Below, one piece after another: positions 11,518-18,672 of a DNA stretch of 64,000 nucleotides. Position 1 is the first letter of the stretch; each line of letters begins with the position of its first letter. Source of the DNA: a virus; IMG/VR virus record IMGVR_UViG_3300032308_000833, positions 1 to 64,000 of that record; one strand, given 5' to 3'. Under the pieces are notes generated by a model. That model saw only the letters and a program-made list of their open reading frames with translations. It did no database searches and was not told the origin of the DNA. A program made the position numbers and the translations under genes.

Positions 11518-12165
11518 CTATTCGTTGTTTCCATTATAGTTCATTTTTTTATTGTATGTTTCAACATCGTATAGTCTTTCCCATTCGAGGCACCATAGTC
11601 CGTTTCTTTCATCCATAGTCTTTTTGTGTTCTTCGCTTAGGGATCTGTCTTCGTCGGTTAGTTCGTCAATTTGGCATACAATTATGTCGTAGTAGTCGTC
11701 TTCTTTAAATTCTACGTCTGGTCTCCAGTGAACATGGTGGGATCCTGAGAATAACACTCCATCATTTTTGCGGGGTATAAACTTTTCGCCTTCAACATAT
11801 ATATCCCAATTAAAGGTAGTATCTAACACTACGGCAACAGAAAAGGTTGCTTTCTTTAAAGCCCTATCGTAATGTGGCATAAGTAAAGGTTTGTGACCTG
11901 ATTGTAATGAATATCTAGCATAGTGAACTGATATTCTTTCTATGCTGATTCCTAGTTCTGTTCCTATCTTTTTCCACAAAACACTAGAAATGTTGTTATT
12001 TAAATAAATCCCTGTTGACGTGTATCCTAGGTCTTCAACAACTCTCACATATTCTGCAACTTTACTGTTCTTATCTATTTCTCTGTAAAGGTTTGCGTAA
12101 TCTTCGTCGTTAAAAATGTTTTTTATTAATTTTGGTTTAAGGTTGGAGTAAGCCGTTAGACTCAT
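11518..12165 (-). CDS. Putative 2OG-Fe(II) oxygenase, paralogue 2
   Basis: 215-aa middle copy of the tandem trio. H98 and D100 in LLMPHYDRAL, a DWxIYVE-type strand, and GSHHVHWRPD (141-150) supply the HxD, distal His and Arg. The family-wide EDDYYD segment follows. It overlaps the upstream copy by 29 nt and ends 7 nt before the next start, so all three are one operon. The three copies share motif order but are quite diverged, which suggests old duplication and different substrates. Confidence 0.6.
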   Translation of the reverse strand: MSLTAYSNLKPKLIKNIFNDEDYANLYREIDKNSKVAEYVRVVEDLGYTSTGIYLNNNISSVLWKKIGTELGISIERISVHYARYSLQSGHKPLLMPHYDRALKKATFSVAVVLDTTFNWDIYVEGEKFIPRKNDGVLFSGSHHVHWRPDVEFKEDDYYDIIVCQIDELTDEDRSLSEEHKKTMDERNGLWCLEWERLYDVETYNKKMNYNGNNE

Positions 12166-12769
12166 ATTTTTTCCACCAATCTGTGCTTGCTTCTGATCTG
12201 TTCTTAATCATGTCGTCCCAATATTTGTTATCAAGTCTTACTGGATTCTTGTCTATAAATTGAACTAAGAAAAAATCATAGTAATCATCTGGACCAAATT
12301 CTATTTTTGGTCTCCAATGTAAATGGTGTGTTCCTGAAAACAAGAATGCTTGGTTTGATTTAATTTCAAACTCTTCATCTTCAGCAATGATATTCCAATC
12401 AAGTGTTGTGTCTAAAACAATTGTTAAAGTAATGGATCCACAGTCAATCATTGTGTCGAAGTGTGGTTTTAAAACTGGCGGGTATCCAGTTTTCCATGTG
12501 TATCTATTATAAATAAACATGTGCTTATCTGGATCACTATCCAACGGATACACTTCGTTAATCTTATCCAACATGATTTGGTTATAAGGTTCTTTGATGT
12601 AAACGTTTCTAGCAAAATATCCCATTGGTTCATTTAACTGATCTTCATCAAAATCATGTTCCGATATAAGATCATACAAACCTTTGTATTCCGATTCTGT
12701 AAAAAAATCGGGTATAACAGTTGGCTTCAAATCAAAATAAGGTTTATCTTTATCTGGCCACTTAATCAT
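12137..12769 (-). CDS. Putative 2OG-Fe(II) oxygenase, paralogue 1
   Basis: 210-aa first copy. LKPHFD (H103, D105), LDWNIIAEDEEF and FSGTHHLHWRPK (145-154) give the same facial triad plus Arg layout, and GPDDYYDFFLVQF matches the family tail. Its ATG directly follows the TAA of a small helical gene. As with the other copies, the assignment is from motif spacing and not from recognised close homologues; a cupin-type protein is the alternative. Confidence 0.6.
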   Translation of the reverse strand: MIKWPDKDKPYFDLKPTVIPDFFTESEYKGLYDLISEHDFDEDQLNEPMGYFARNVYIKEPYNQIMLDKINEVYPLDSDPDKHMFIYNRYTWKTGYPPVLKPHFDTMIDCGSITLTIVLDTTLDWNIIAEDEEFEIKSNQAFLFSGTHHLHWRPKIEFGPDDYYDFFLVQFIDKNPVRLDNKYWDDMIKNRSEASTDWWKKYESNGLLQP

Positions 12770-12955
12770 TTAACTAATAACACCATTGTCTTTTAACGTG
12801 TCATATAACAAACCATTCATATACTTCAACTGTTCTGCCCCTTGTTCAATAAATTGTTCCATTTCTTGGCCAGTTATAGCACCAGCATCAACAAGGCTTC
12901 TGTTAAAAGTATTAACAGTGTCACACATTAACTGTACTGCTTCATCTCTGTACAT
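12770..12955 (-). CDS. Hypothetical 61-aa helical protein
   Basis: Acidic helical product (YRDEAVQLMCDTVNTFNRSL, then GQEMEQFIEQGAEQLKYM). First gene of the oxygenase operon. SD AAAGGG lies about 9 nt upstream; a -10-like TATAAT on the minus strand (12984-12989) precedes it with only a weak -35. Function unknown. Confidence 0.55.
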   Translation of the reverse strand: MYRDEAVQLMCDTVNTFNRSLVDAGAITGQEMEQFIEQGAEQLKYMNGLLYDTLKDNGVIS

Positions 12956-12983
12956 ACATATACCCTTTCTCGGTTATCATACT

Positions 12984-12989
12984 ATTATA
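12984..12989 (-). promoter_or_regulatory. Possible -10 of the minus-strand oxygenase operon
   Basis: TATAAT read on the minus strand, about 28 nt before the ATG. No convincing -35 and no TGTCAG; preceding bases are GGC, not TGn. Confidence 0.4.
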
Positions 12990-13116
12990 GCCTATACTAT
13001 AGAAAATAACCACAGGTTGACATGAGGGCATGTGTCATGCAGGGTTTGTCAATGTTAGGGTTTGTTACTTCTATTTGTCGGGCGATCGAACTACCGTTCA
13101 AAAAAATGTAAAACTC

Positions 13117-13125
13117 TGTTATAAT
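13117..13125 (+). promoter_or_regulatory. Extended -10 promoter
   Basis: TGT plus TATAAT, 9 nt before the ATG at 13135, giving a leader of only about 2-3 nt. Confidence 0.65.
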
Positions 13126-13134
13126 TTTACTACA

Positions 13135-13356
13135 ATGGAACTGAAAATGGCTGCCGAAGTTATCGTGAGTGTCTTATCCATAATCGGATCTATCGCCCTA
13201 GGTGTTAGATGGATGGTAAAACATTATTTAAGCGAACTTCGTCCGAATTCAGGATCCTCTCTCAAAGATCAAGTAAATCGCTTAGAACAAAAGGTAGAAA
13301 TAATATATGACATCATATTGTCGAACTCTAAAAAACCTTCTAAGCGTCAAAAATAA
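13135..13356 (+). CDS. Holin-like small membrane protein
   Basis: 73-aa protein with one membrane helix (about residues 9-28, VIVSVLSIIGSIALGVRWMV). A charged region with KDQVNRLEQKVEIIYDIIL coiled coil and a basic tail KKPSKRQK follow. Start placed 9 nt after the -10; a longer frame upstream would begin before the promoter. Actinophages carry similar proteins (a GxRWxVKxYLSEL segment after the helix) near lysis genes, often annotated as holin. The endolysin here is 4.6 kb downstream on the other strand, so the lysis role is inference. Confidence 0.65.
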   Translation: MELKMAAEVIVSVLSIIGSIALGVRWMVKHYLSELRPNSGSSLKDQVNRLEQKVEIIYDIILSNSKKPSKRQK

Positions 13357-13389
13357 TTTCGCTCTATATATATAATATATATCTTATAT

Positions 13390-13423
13390 AAGGTATCTTA
13401 AGGTATTAGGATATCTTTTTTTT
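13390..13423 (+). terminator. Intrinsic terminator after the holin-like gene
   Basis: AAGGTATC pairs with GATATCTT (8 bp, one G-U) around a 12-nt loop, followed directly by a run of eight T. The interval 13357-13650 is otherwise AT-rich and holds no gene. Confidence 0.6.
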
Positions 13424-13528
13424 CTTTATATATATTAATTATACACATTGTTTTCCTGGTGTAATATAAATTCCCTCACAAACCTTAAAAACCAATTATA
13501 ACGATTTGGTGAATTCTTTATTAACAAC

Positions 13529-13537
13529 TTATCCACA
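13529..13537 (+). other. Isolated DnaA-box consensus
   Basis: TTATCCACA in an AT-rich intergenic stretch between two operons. A single box, so its meaning is uncertain. Confidence 0.4.
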
Positions 13538-13557
13538 AACCTTCTGTATACCTGGCA

Positions 13558-13566
13558 TGATATAAT
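13558..13566 (+). promoter_or_regulatory. Extended -10 promoter of a possible short RNA
   Basis: TGA plus TATAAT. Only a five-codon frame (ATG TCT GAC ACC TGA) follows, then a hairpin with a T-rich tail at 13595-13630. The predicted transcript is therefore about 55 nt unless it reads through. Confidence 0.5.
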
Positions 13567-13594
13567 TTTATGTCTGACACCTGAGTAAATCTCG

Positions 13595-13630
13595 ATACCC
13601 ACCGTTTCTTGGGTGTTGGACTTTTAATTT
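13595..13630 (+). terminator. Hairpin with T-rich tail, terminator or attenuator
   Basis: ATACCCA pairs with TGGGTGT (7 bp, one G-U) around CCGTTTCT; TGGACTTTTAATTTT follows. It lies between the promoter at 13558 and the one at 13639. Confidence 0.45.
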
Positions 13631-13638
13631 TAATAAAA

Positions 13639-13647
13639 TGATATAAT
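13639..13647 (+). promoter_or_regulatory. Extended -10 late promoter, leaderless output
   Basis: TGA plus TATAAT, 6 nt to the ATG at 13654, no -35. Confidence 0.75.
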
Positions 13648-13653
13648 GCTAAT

Positions 13654-14028
13654 ATGTGTACAACCGTAGAAAAATTTGGATCTGACCCCGCCACCCTTAA
13701 ATGGCAAATAATTCGTGGAGACTCTTCTCTGATAAGAATTGACTTTTTACAAAACGACGAAACAACACATTACGACACAACAGGATGGACTTACCTTGCC
13801 TCCGCATATGACCCTAAAACCGATATAATCGACCCTCTAACGGTCGTTTCAGGCTCAGGGTATGTCCAGGTAAAGGTAGACCCAAGTTTGAGTGCATTTT
13901 GGGGCTCTACGTACCGTTCTAGCGTTGCAGAACTTATGTTTGATTTAGAAGTAACTATCGACGACACAGTTTGGACACCAGTTATAGGAACCATCACAGT
14001 TCTTGGTGACATCAGTGGTACCTTATAA
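13654..14028 (+). CDS. Small beta-sandwich minor tail protein (LtfC/p132-like), copy 1
   Basis: 124-aa beta-rich protein. Its core LKWQIIRGDSSLIRIDFLQN, followed by a YDTTGWTYLASAYDPK strand pair and a C-terminal WTPVIGTITVLGDIS, follows the pattern of the LtfC/p132/Gp6-type beta-sandwich domain of actinophage tail proteins (RGD near the N-terminus, GWT in the middle, ITV(L)xD at the end). Two further copies lie at 14.9 and 19.2 kb. Probably a virion surface or baseplate accessory domain. Start is leaderless. Confidence 0.65.
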   Translation: MCTTVEKFGSDPATLKWQIIRGDSSLIRIDFLQNDETTHYDTTGWTYLASAYDPKTDIIDPLTVVSGSGYVQVKVDPSLSAFWGSTYRSSVAELMFDLEVTIDDTVWTPVIGTITVLGDISGTL

Positions 14029-14129
14029 TGCCAGTCATAAAAATTTCAAATGTTAAAAATGATTTACCGTCCGTTATAAAAATAACAGACTCAACAGGCT
14101 CAGAAAAAATCGTAAAGATAACAAAATAA
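14028..14129 (+). CDS. Hypothetical 33-aa basic peptide
   Basis: Starts within the preceding stop (TAATG). The product, MPVIKISNVKNDLPSVIKIT then DSTGSEKIVKITK, contains an internal repeat of the form VIKI-x-(N/D). Supported only by overlap and lack of other coding in the gap; function unknown. Confidence 0.45.
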   Translation: MPVIKISNVKNDLPSVIKITDSTGSEKIVKITK

Positions 14130-14138
14130 GGAGACGCT

Positions 14139-14867
14139 ATGGCAATATCACGCAGCATGGGTTTTCCTATACAAGAAAAACAAAAAATTAATGCAGTTGA
14201 TCAGGAAACCCCACAACTACAATTTTTACCAGTCCCAGGACCACAAGGTGCACCAGGACCTCAAGGTGCAATGGGGCCACAAGGAATACAAGGTCCTAAA
14301 GGTGAAAAAGGTGACAAAGGTGATGCTGGTGCAGATGGAAAAAATGGCAAGAATGGTATAAACGGTAAAAATGGAGAAAGTTATTTTCCAGTTTACAAAC
14401 AACAACCAGGTTGGGCCAGTTACGAAGACACATCTTCTAAAATTTTTAGCATAGACCCATCCAGAGGTGAAAACGGATGGCACGATTTATACATTGACAA
14501 AAAAGGCATATCAAAAAACCAATCATTCCTACCATTAAACTGCAACACCCTTTACAACGAACAATCCAGAGTACTAACATTTAGAAGTTTAGAAATAGGA
14601 TCAACTGTTAGACTTACCTATAACTTTTCACTTGAAACCTTTATTAACAATACTGAATTTTGGTTTGCTACCGTATACCCCGAAATTGACAAATCAGTTC
14701 TAACAATGGTTGGATCATTTAAATACCAAGGAATCTTTGACCTAACAGTTGACCAAACCATACACATAGAAAATAAAGAAATGTGGTTTAACTTCTGCAG
14801 ACCATATGCAAAATCAGATCATTTAACAAACCTAATACTAAAAAAAATATATGTATCAGTTTCATAG
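14139..14867 (+). CDS. Collagen-like tail protein
   Basis: 242-aa protein after SD AAGGAGACG. Residues 34-79 are 16 uninterrupted Gly-X-Y triplets (GPQGAPGPQGAM... to GINGKNG), a collagen-like triple-helix stalk. It is preceded by a short adaptor segment and followed by a beta-rich globular C-terminal domain. Such trimeric stalks are common in phage tail fibres. P39 occupies a Y position (GAP), the site hydroxylated in true collagen. This is of interest because six oxygenase-like genes are encoded nearby. Role: virion fibre, probably host contact. Confidence 0.8.
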   Translation: MAISRSMGFPIQEKQKINAVDQETPQLQFLPVPGPQGAPGPQGAMGPQGIQGPKGEKGDKGDAGADGKNGKNGINGKNGESYFPVYKQQPGWASYEDTSSKIFSIDPSRGENGWHDLYIDKKGISKNQSFLPLNCNTLYNEQSRVLTFRSLEIGSTVRLTYNFSLETFINNTEFWFATVYPEIDKSVLTMVGSFKYQGIFDLTVDQTIHIENKEMWFNFCRPYAKSDHLTNLILKKIYVSVS

Positions 14868-14869
14868 CA

Positions 14870-14878
14870 TGATATAAT
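14870..14878 (+). promoter_or_regulatory. Extended -10 late promoter
   Basis: TGA plus TATAAT, 15 nt before the ATG at 14894 with AGGAGG in the leader. Confidence 0.7.
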
Positions 14879-14893
14879 GAACTAGGAGGGTTT

Positions 14894-15247
14894 ATGGCAT
14901 TTCCAGGCACATACAACATTAATTATTACAAGGGTGACCGTTATGAATTCGTTATATACCCCAAAGACGCTGCAGGCAACACTTTTGACTTAACAGGATA
15001 TACCTCTGCCTTTTCCATCGCTGGCTCAACTGGACCAGATCCAGAAGAAGGCCCATTTGCAGCAAGTGCAGTTATTAGCAACGCTAAAGATAAAATTACT
15101 TGTGTAATATTACCAGAATTAGGTGCAGATAATCTAGATGCAGGAACCACATACTATTACGATGTTCAAGTATCAAACGGAGTAGAAGTTGTTTACACAC
15201 TTCTAAAAGGAACAATCACTGTAACAGCAGATGTAACTGGTGCATAA
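14894..15247 (+). CDS. Small beta-sandwich minor tail protein (LtfC-like), copy 2
   Basis: 117 aa. NINYYKGDRYEFVIYPKDAAG, FDLTGYTSAFSIAGSTG and a C-terminal YTLLKGTITVTADVTGA give the same strand order as copy 1 (KGD in place of RGD, LTGYT in place of TTGWT). Strong AGGAGG SD and its own promoter suggest abundant late expression. Stop overlaps the next start (TAATG). Confidence 0.65.
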   Translation: MAFPGTYNINYYKGDRYEFVIYPKDAAGNTFDLTGYTSAFSIAGSTGPDPEEGPFAASAVISNAKDKITCVILPELGADNLDAGTTYYYDVQVSNGVEVVYTLLKGTITVTADVTGA

Positions 15248-15831
15248 TGGCTGACGTAGTATTAACCACGGACGAACTATTAGTATTAAGCGGACCAAGT
15301 AGCGTAAACGTAGAAGTTGACTTTGGACCTGAAGGTGAACGTGGAAGTTTATTTTATGTTTCAGTAGGAAACCCAAATACAGCACTTATTGGCCAAACCC
15401 CAAAAGCAAAAGACCTATGTGTTAATGTTTTAAAAACAGATAACGAATACTCATATGTTTATCAATACAATTCTGATGGTGCTAACGGATTTCAATGGTA
15501 CCCAATAATTAAACTAAGCCCACTTCAATATAATAAGATTTTAACTGGAACATTTGTTGATGGATCTAAAGTATTTAATATTCCTGTAAATTATATTGTT
15601 GATGAAGAAACTTCTCAAACCTTAACTAGTGCAAATTTTAATATCACTTACAGTATTCCAAACGAAAACCCAATAGCGTCTTCTATAGAAATAGGTTCTT
15701 TTACAAACGACCCAGTAAGTGGATTACAGGTAATTCCAGTAACGGTAAACGCTGTTGAATATGCTAGTGCTACCTGGCAAAATTTAGACGGTGTAAAAAC
15801 GGTTCATTTTGTAATATCTATCGTGGTATAA
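15247..15831 (+). CDS. Minor tail / fibre protein
   Basis: 194-aa beta-rich protein. Starts ADVVLTTDELLVLSGPSS and has a short collagen-like remnant (FGPEGERGS) near residue 26, then strand-rich sequence ending VKTVHFVISIVV. The order adaptor, GxxGxxG linker, beta domain resembles short tail-fibre subunits. Translationally coupled to the LtfC-like gene. Exact position in the virion unknown. Confidence 0.55.
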   Translation: MADVVLTTDELLVLSGPSSVNVEVDFGPEGERGSLFYVSVGNPNTALIGQTPKAKDLCVNVLKTDNEYSYVYQYNSDGANGFQWYPIIKLSPLQYNKILTGTFVDGSKVFNIPVNYIVDEETSQTLTSANFNITYSIPNENPIASSIEIGSFTNDPVSGLQVIPVTVNAVEYASATWQNLDGVKTVHFVISIVV

Positions 15832-15832
15832 T
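15824..15832 (+). promoter_or_regulatory. Extended -10 late promoter inside a stop codon
   Basis: TGG plus TATAAT overlapping the TAA of the preceding gene; SD GAAGGTG precedes the ATG at 15850. Confidence 0.55.
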
Positions 15833-15849
15833 GATGAAGGTGATGAACA

Positions 15850-16290
15850 ATGGCTGATGTTAGCATAGGAAATATATATTCCACTAAAGTTCCAGGCTAT
15901 GAAGATGCCGCAGATATTCAGACTGCTCTGAGAGCATACCATTACGGCTCAAGCACATATGATGAAACAAACAGTAATACTGCTGCACTAGTAAATCCAT
16001 CAATTGCATACCATTTAAAAAATATTCAAGACTCAATTGATGCATTAGAAGCATTAGGAACAGGTTCCGTTGTTTCAAATACACAACCAACAACAGTTAC
16101 AGAAGGATTATTATGGTTGGACATAGATTCAACACCAGGAAACACACCAGTAAACCCAACAGCAATTTACACAGCAATAGAACCAGCAACACCAACAGAT
16201 GGAACTCTTTGGGTTGTAAAAGGATCTAGTCCACTTGAAATGAAAATTTATAATTCAGCAACTTCTGATTGGGATACCATAGGTGCATAA
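15850..16290 (+). CDS. Minor tail / fibre protein
   Basis: 146-aa protein starting ADVSIGNIYSTKVPGYEDA. The N-terminal part (IQTALRAYHYGSSTYDET) contains a pattern typical of actinophage tail-fibre N-termini (short helix, then YG). The C-terminal half has the repeated P-x-x-x-x-G-x-L-W motif (VTEGLLWLDI, PTDGTLWVVKG), seen in many phage fibre proteins. Probably a fibre subunit. The last codon overlaps the next start. Confidence 0.55.
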   Translation: MADVSIGNIYSTKVPGYEDAADIQTALRAYHYGSSTYDETNSNTAALVNPSIAYHLKNIQDSIDALEALGTGSVVSNTQPTTVTEGLLWLDIDSTPGNTPVNPTAIYTAIEPATPTDGTLWVVKGSSPLEMKIYNSATSDWDTIGA

Positions 16291-16388
16291 TGGCCGATAA
16301 CATAATTTTAAAAGAAATTGCAATTGCAAAACTAGTTGCACTAGGTTTAACAGAAGAAGAACTTAAAGCAATAGGAATCGGTGAATAA
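16290..16388 (+). CDS. Hypothetical 32-aa helical peptide
   Basis: ADNIILKEIAIAKLVALGLT followed by EEELKAIGIGE: a short amphipathic helix pair resembling the C-terminal small helical domains of some fibre proteins. It starts and ends in TAATG overlaps between two fibre genes, so it is probably translated. Function unknown. Confidence 0.5.
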   Translation: MADNIILKEIAIAKLVALGLTEEELKAIGIGE

Positions 16389-17038
16389 TGCCATCATTAA
16401 ATACTACTGGTAAAACAGCATACGTTTACGATCAAGAAACAGACACGTTCTACGCACTTGGTGCAAACACAAACACTGCTGCAAATTATATTTGGTCTGG
16501 AACACAAGAATTTCAAAACAATGTTACATTTTCAGATACTAATGCAGTAATTACTGCTAAGGCTGGAATAAACAACTTTTTAAATCCTGCAGCAAGAGAT
16601 GCAGCATTAGCCTCACCAGTAAGAGGAACAGTTTGTTTTGTTAGACAAACCGCAGGTGCTGTAGCAATTAATGATTTACAATTTTACAACGGAACTAATT
16701 GGATATCTTATGGTGGTTTGGTTACTTTTAATAAGCAGGCTGGTAGCGGATCACAAAATTATGATTTAACATTAAGTGATATTGGTCAAAGTATAACTTT
16801 TGATTCTACAGGAGCATGGACAGTAACTATTCCACCTAATTCAAGTATTGCTTTTCCAATAGGATCAGAAATAGATGTTTTTAGAATGAATACTGGATCT
16901 GTTACATTTGTTCCAGGTGCAGGAGTTACTTTAAATAGTAAAAATACAAATAGATCAATTGCAGCAAGGTATTCAGGTGCATCCTTGTTTAAGTTTGATA
17001 CAAACACTTGGCTTCTAGTCGGCGACTTGATCGCATAA
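16388..17038 (+). CDS. Tail fibre protein with shared C-terminal tip domain
   Basis: 216 aa. N-terminal MPSLNTTGKTAYVYDQETDT is a WD/beta-type adaptor. The C-terminal approximately 95 residues (from YDLTLSDIGQSITFDS to NTWLLVGDLIA) align by eye with the C-terminus of the 574-aa fibre at 23.2-24.9 kb (shared features I(D)xxxxNTGxVT, AGVTxN, xxLFKxxTNTWxxxGDL). This is a beta-structured tip domain reused in two fibres. Probably receptor-facing. Confidence 0.65.
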   Translation: MPSLNTTGKTAYVYDQETDTFYALGANTNTAANYIWSGTQEFQNNVTFSDTNAVITAKAGINNFLNPAARDAALASPVRGTVCFVRQTAGAVAINDLQFYNGTNWISYGGLVTFNKQAGSGSQNYDLTLSDIGQSITFDSTGAWTVTIPPNSSIAFPIGSEIDVFRMNTGSVTFVPGAGVTLNSKNTNRSIAARYSGASLFKFDTNTWLLVGDLIA

Positions 17039-17047
17039 GGGTTTGCT

Positions 17048-17962
17048 ATGGCATTATTTGGAAAACTAGTTAAATACGTTGTAAAAAAAGGAATGAAACT
17101 GGTTCCTAATTTTATTGGAAGAACAAGTGCACAGGCTCAAGCAGATGTTGTATCTGAAGGTTTTGTTTTAGGTAATGTAACCACTACAGTTTCTGGAGAA
17201 CCTGCTGAATTAGCAAACGATGGATTAATTGTTGAGCAGATTCCCGCAGTTACAACACCAGCAGATTATGAAGCACCTGTTGATTTAACCGTAAGACAGT
17301 TTAGTTTTACACCATTTGGTGTATTTGGATTTTCACCTTTCAACGTTTTTGGATTCTCACCTTTCAACGTTTTTGGATTCTCACCTTTTAACGTTTTTGG
17401 ATTTTCACCTTTTAGAGTTTTTGGATTCTCACCAACTACCTATACTTTTTCATTTTCACCAGTTCCATATTGCATAGATGAAAATACACCAGTATTAACT
17501 AAAGAAGGATATAAGTTAGCAAAAGATATAGTTGTTAACGATATATTAATGACTAAAACTTTTGATGGTTTACCTATAACAAACCATGAAGGTTTAAAAT
17601 CTTGGTCAGATACTATAGATAAAGAATATCATTCTGTAGAGTCTAAAGTAACAAACATTAAAAAAACTAATGTTCTTGAAACTATTATAATTAATGATGA
17701 TAAGTATAAAAGATTTTCTACTCAAGAAGATATTTTAATAATAAGAGAAGAAAAATTAATGTTTTGTGTTGCTTCTGAATTAAAAATAAATGATCAAATA
17801 GTAAAAAGTCCAACCGAAATGATTGGCGATCAAATAGCATGTATTGTTTATAAAATAGAAACAGTAAAAGAAGATAGAAATGTTTATGATTTTATGAGAG
17901 AACCATTTGGCTTGATTGTGGCAGATTCTTTACTTGTATATAATGCTTATCCAGTAGATTAA
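17048..17962 (+). CDS. PASTA domain - VFGFSPFN repeats - Hint domain protein
   Basis: 304 aa. Residues 18-84 look like a PASTA domain (VPNFIGRTSAQAQADVVSEG ... EQIPAV), a peptidoglycan-binding fold of actinobacterial kinases and PBPs. Residues 92-129 are five copies of the octapeptide VFGFSPFN/R. From C142 a Hint (Hedgehog/intein) domain begins: CIDENTPVLTKEGYKLAKDI with ND at the usual GD, then a beta-rich body and a C-terminal LIVADSLLVYNA. The nucleophile Cys and the terminal Asn are present. The block-B T-x-x-H is replaced (FSTQED), and the penultimate His is Tyr. Autoprocessing is therefore possible but may be altered. Likely a virion-surface protein. Confidence 0.75.
   Translation: MALFGKLVKYVVKKGMKLVPNFIGRTSAQAQADVVSEGFVLGNVTTTVSGEPAELANDGLIVEQIPAVTTPADYEAPVDLTVRQFSFTPFGVFGFSPFNVFGFSPFNVFGFSPFNVFGFSPFRVFGFSPTTYTFSFSPVPYCIDENTPVLTKEGYKLAKDIVVNDILMTKTFDGLPITNHEGLKSWSDTIDKEYHSVESKVTNIKKTNVLETIIINDDKYKRFSTQEDILIIREEKLMFCVASELKINDQIVKSPTEMIGDQIACIVYKIETVKEDRNVYDFMREPFGLIVADSLLVYNAYPVD
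17321..17434 (+). repeat. 24-bp tandem repeat encoding VFGFSPFN octapeptides
   Basis: Five near-identical 24-nt units, the last truncated to VFGFSP; wording differs mainly at third codon positions and at the last residue (N or R). Confidence 0.85.
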
Positions 17963-18534
17963 TCTTTAGGAAACTGATACATAAATTCTCTAGTTTTTGA
18001 AGTTATGCCTTTCCAAGGTCCCCAATTTTTTCCACCATCACTCATTATGTAAGCAACTTGACAGTTAATTGATGGGTTTAAAAGTTGACTTGTGTAGTCT
18101 AGATTATATTTTTCTTTTCTATCAGCATTAAGGTCACCAATCATATTTATTTGAAATAATCCGTATGATTTGTCTCCAGTGCTTTTATTGCCATTAAAGG
18201 CCAATGAGTTCCCCATTGATTCTTTTTTAACAATAGCCCAAGCCTCTACCAAATGCTTATTTTCAAAACCACAAGCAGATAACAAAGTTTTTAGTTCAAT
18301 GTCAGTAAGTTGTCCTTTATCCTGATATTCAGCAAGGGTTCTTACATTATCTCTAGATGGTTTATTTAAATGATCTGGTCTAGAAAGCAAAAAAACCGCC
18401 TCAGCGGTAAATGTTGCATATTTATCGTTTTTCAGGTTAGTTTCAACACCTTGAGCATTAGAAATGTTCAAAAATACTGAAGATAATCCAAGACTTGCGA
18501 GCAATCCTATTAAAAATTTTTTATCTTTTTTCAT
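17959..18534 (-). CDS. Secreted lysozyme / lytic transglycosylase (endolysin)
   Basis: 191 aa with a signal peptide (MKKDKKFLIGLLASLGLSS, likely cleaved after NISNA at 27). The lysozyme-like core has VKKESMGNSLAFNGN (E105 as catalytic acid) and SYGLFQINMIG (123-133), as in SLT/goose-type and Rpf-like muralytic folds, and YIMSDGGKNWGPW near the end. It should cut glycan strands of peptidoglycan outside the membrane. A leader peptide makes it independent of a pore-forming holin for export. It converges with the PASTA-Hint gene (4-nt overlap) and has its own consensus promoter. Confidence 0.82.
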   Translation of the reverse strand: MKKDKKFLIGLLASLGLSSVFLNISNAQGVETNLKNDKYATFTAEAVFLLSRPDHLNKPSRDNVRTLAEYQDKGQLTDIELKTLLSACGFENKHLVEAWAIVKKESMGNSLAFNGNKSTGDKSYGLFQINMIGDLNADRKEKYNLDYTSQLLNPSINCQVAYIMSDGGKNWGPWKGITSKTREFMYQFPKD

Positions 18535-18553
18535 AGTTCTCTCCTAAGAAAAC

Positions 18554-18576
18554 ATGACACCCTTGGTAGGTGTCAT
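18554..18576 (-). promoter_or_regulatory. Leader hairpin or operator of the endolysin gene
   Basis: Perfect 8-bp inverted repeat ATGACACC/GGTGTCAT around 7 nt, between the -10 and the SD (AGGAGAG). Could be a repressor site or an mRNA 5' stabilising hairpin. Confidence 0.55.
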
Positions 18577-18582
18577 ATATCA

Positions 18583-18611
18583 AGTATAACATCTATTTGC
18601 CAGTAAGTCAA
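18583..18611 (-). promoter_or_regulatory. Consensus promoter of the endolysin gene
   Basis: Minus strand TTGACT, 17 nt, TATACT with TGT before the -10 (extended). No TGTCAG element, so distinct from the early class. Confidence 0.75.
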
Positions 18612-18657
18612 ATCAAAAATGTCATATTAGTAAGATAATACAAAAAATTATTTAAAA

Positions 18658-18666
18658 TGATATAAT
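18658..18666 (+). promoter_or_regulatory. Extended -10 late promoter, leaderless output
   Basis: TGA plus TATAAT, 6 nt to the ATG at 18673, no -35. Confidence 0.75.
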
Positions 18667-18672
18667 ATTTGT

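Noticed and set aside
14226-14483. Minus-strand frame opposite the collagen-like gene
   Set aside because: Low-complexity mirror of the Gly-X-Y repeats; no start signals.
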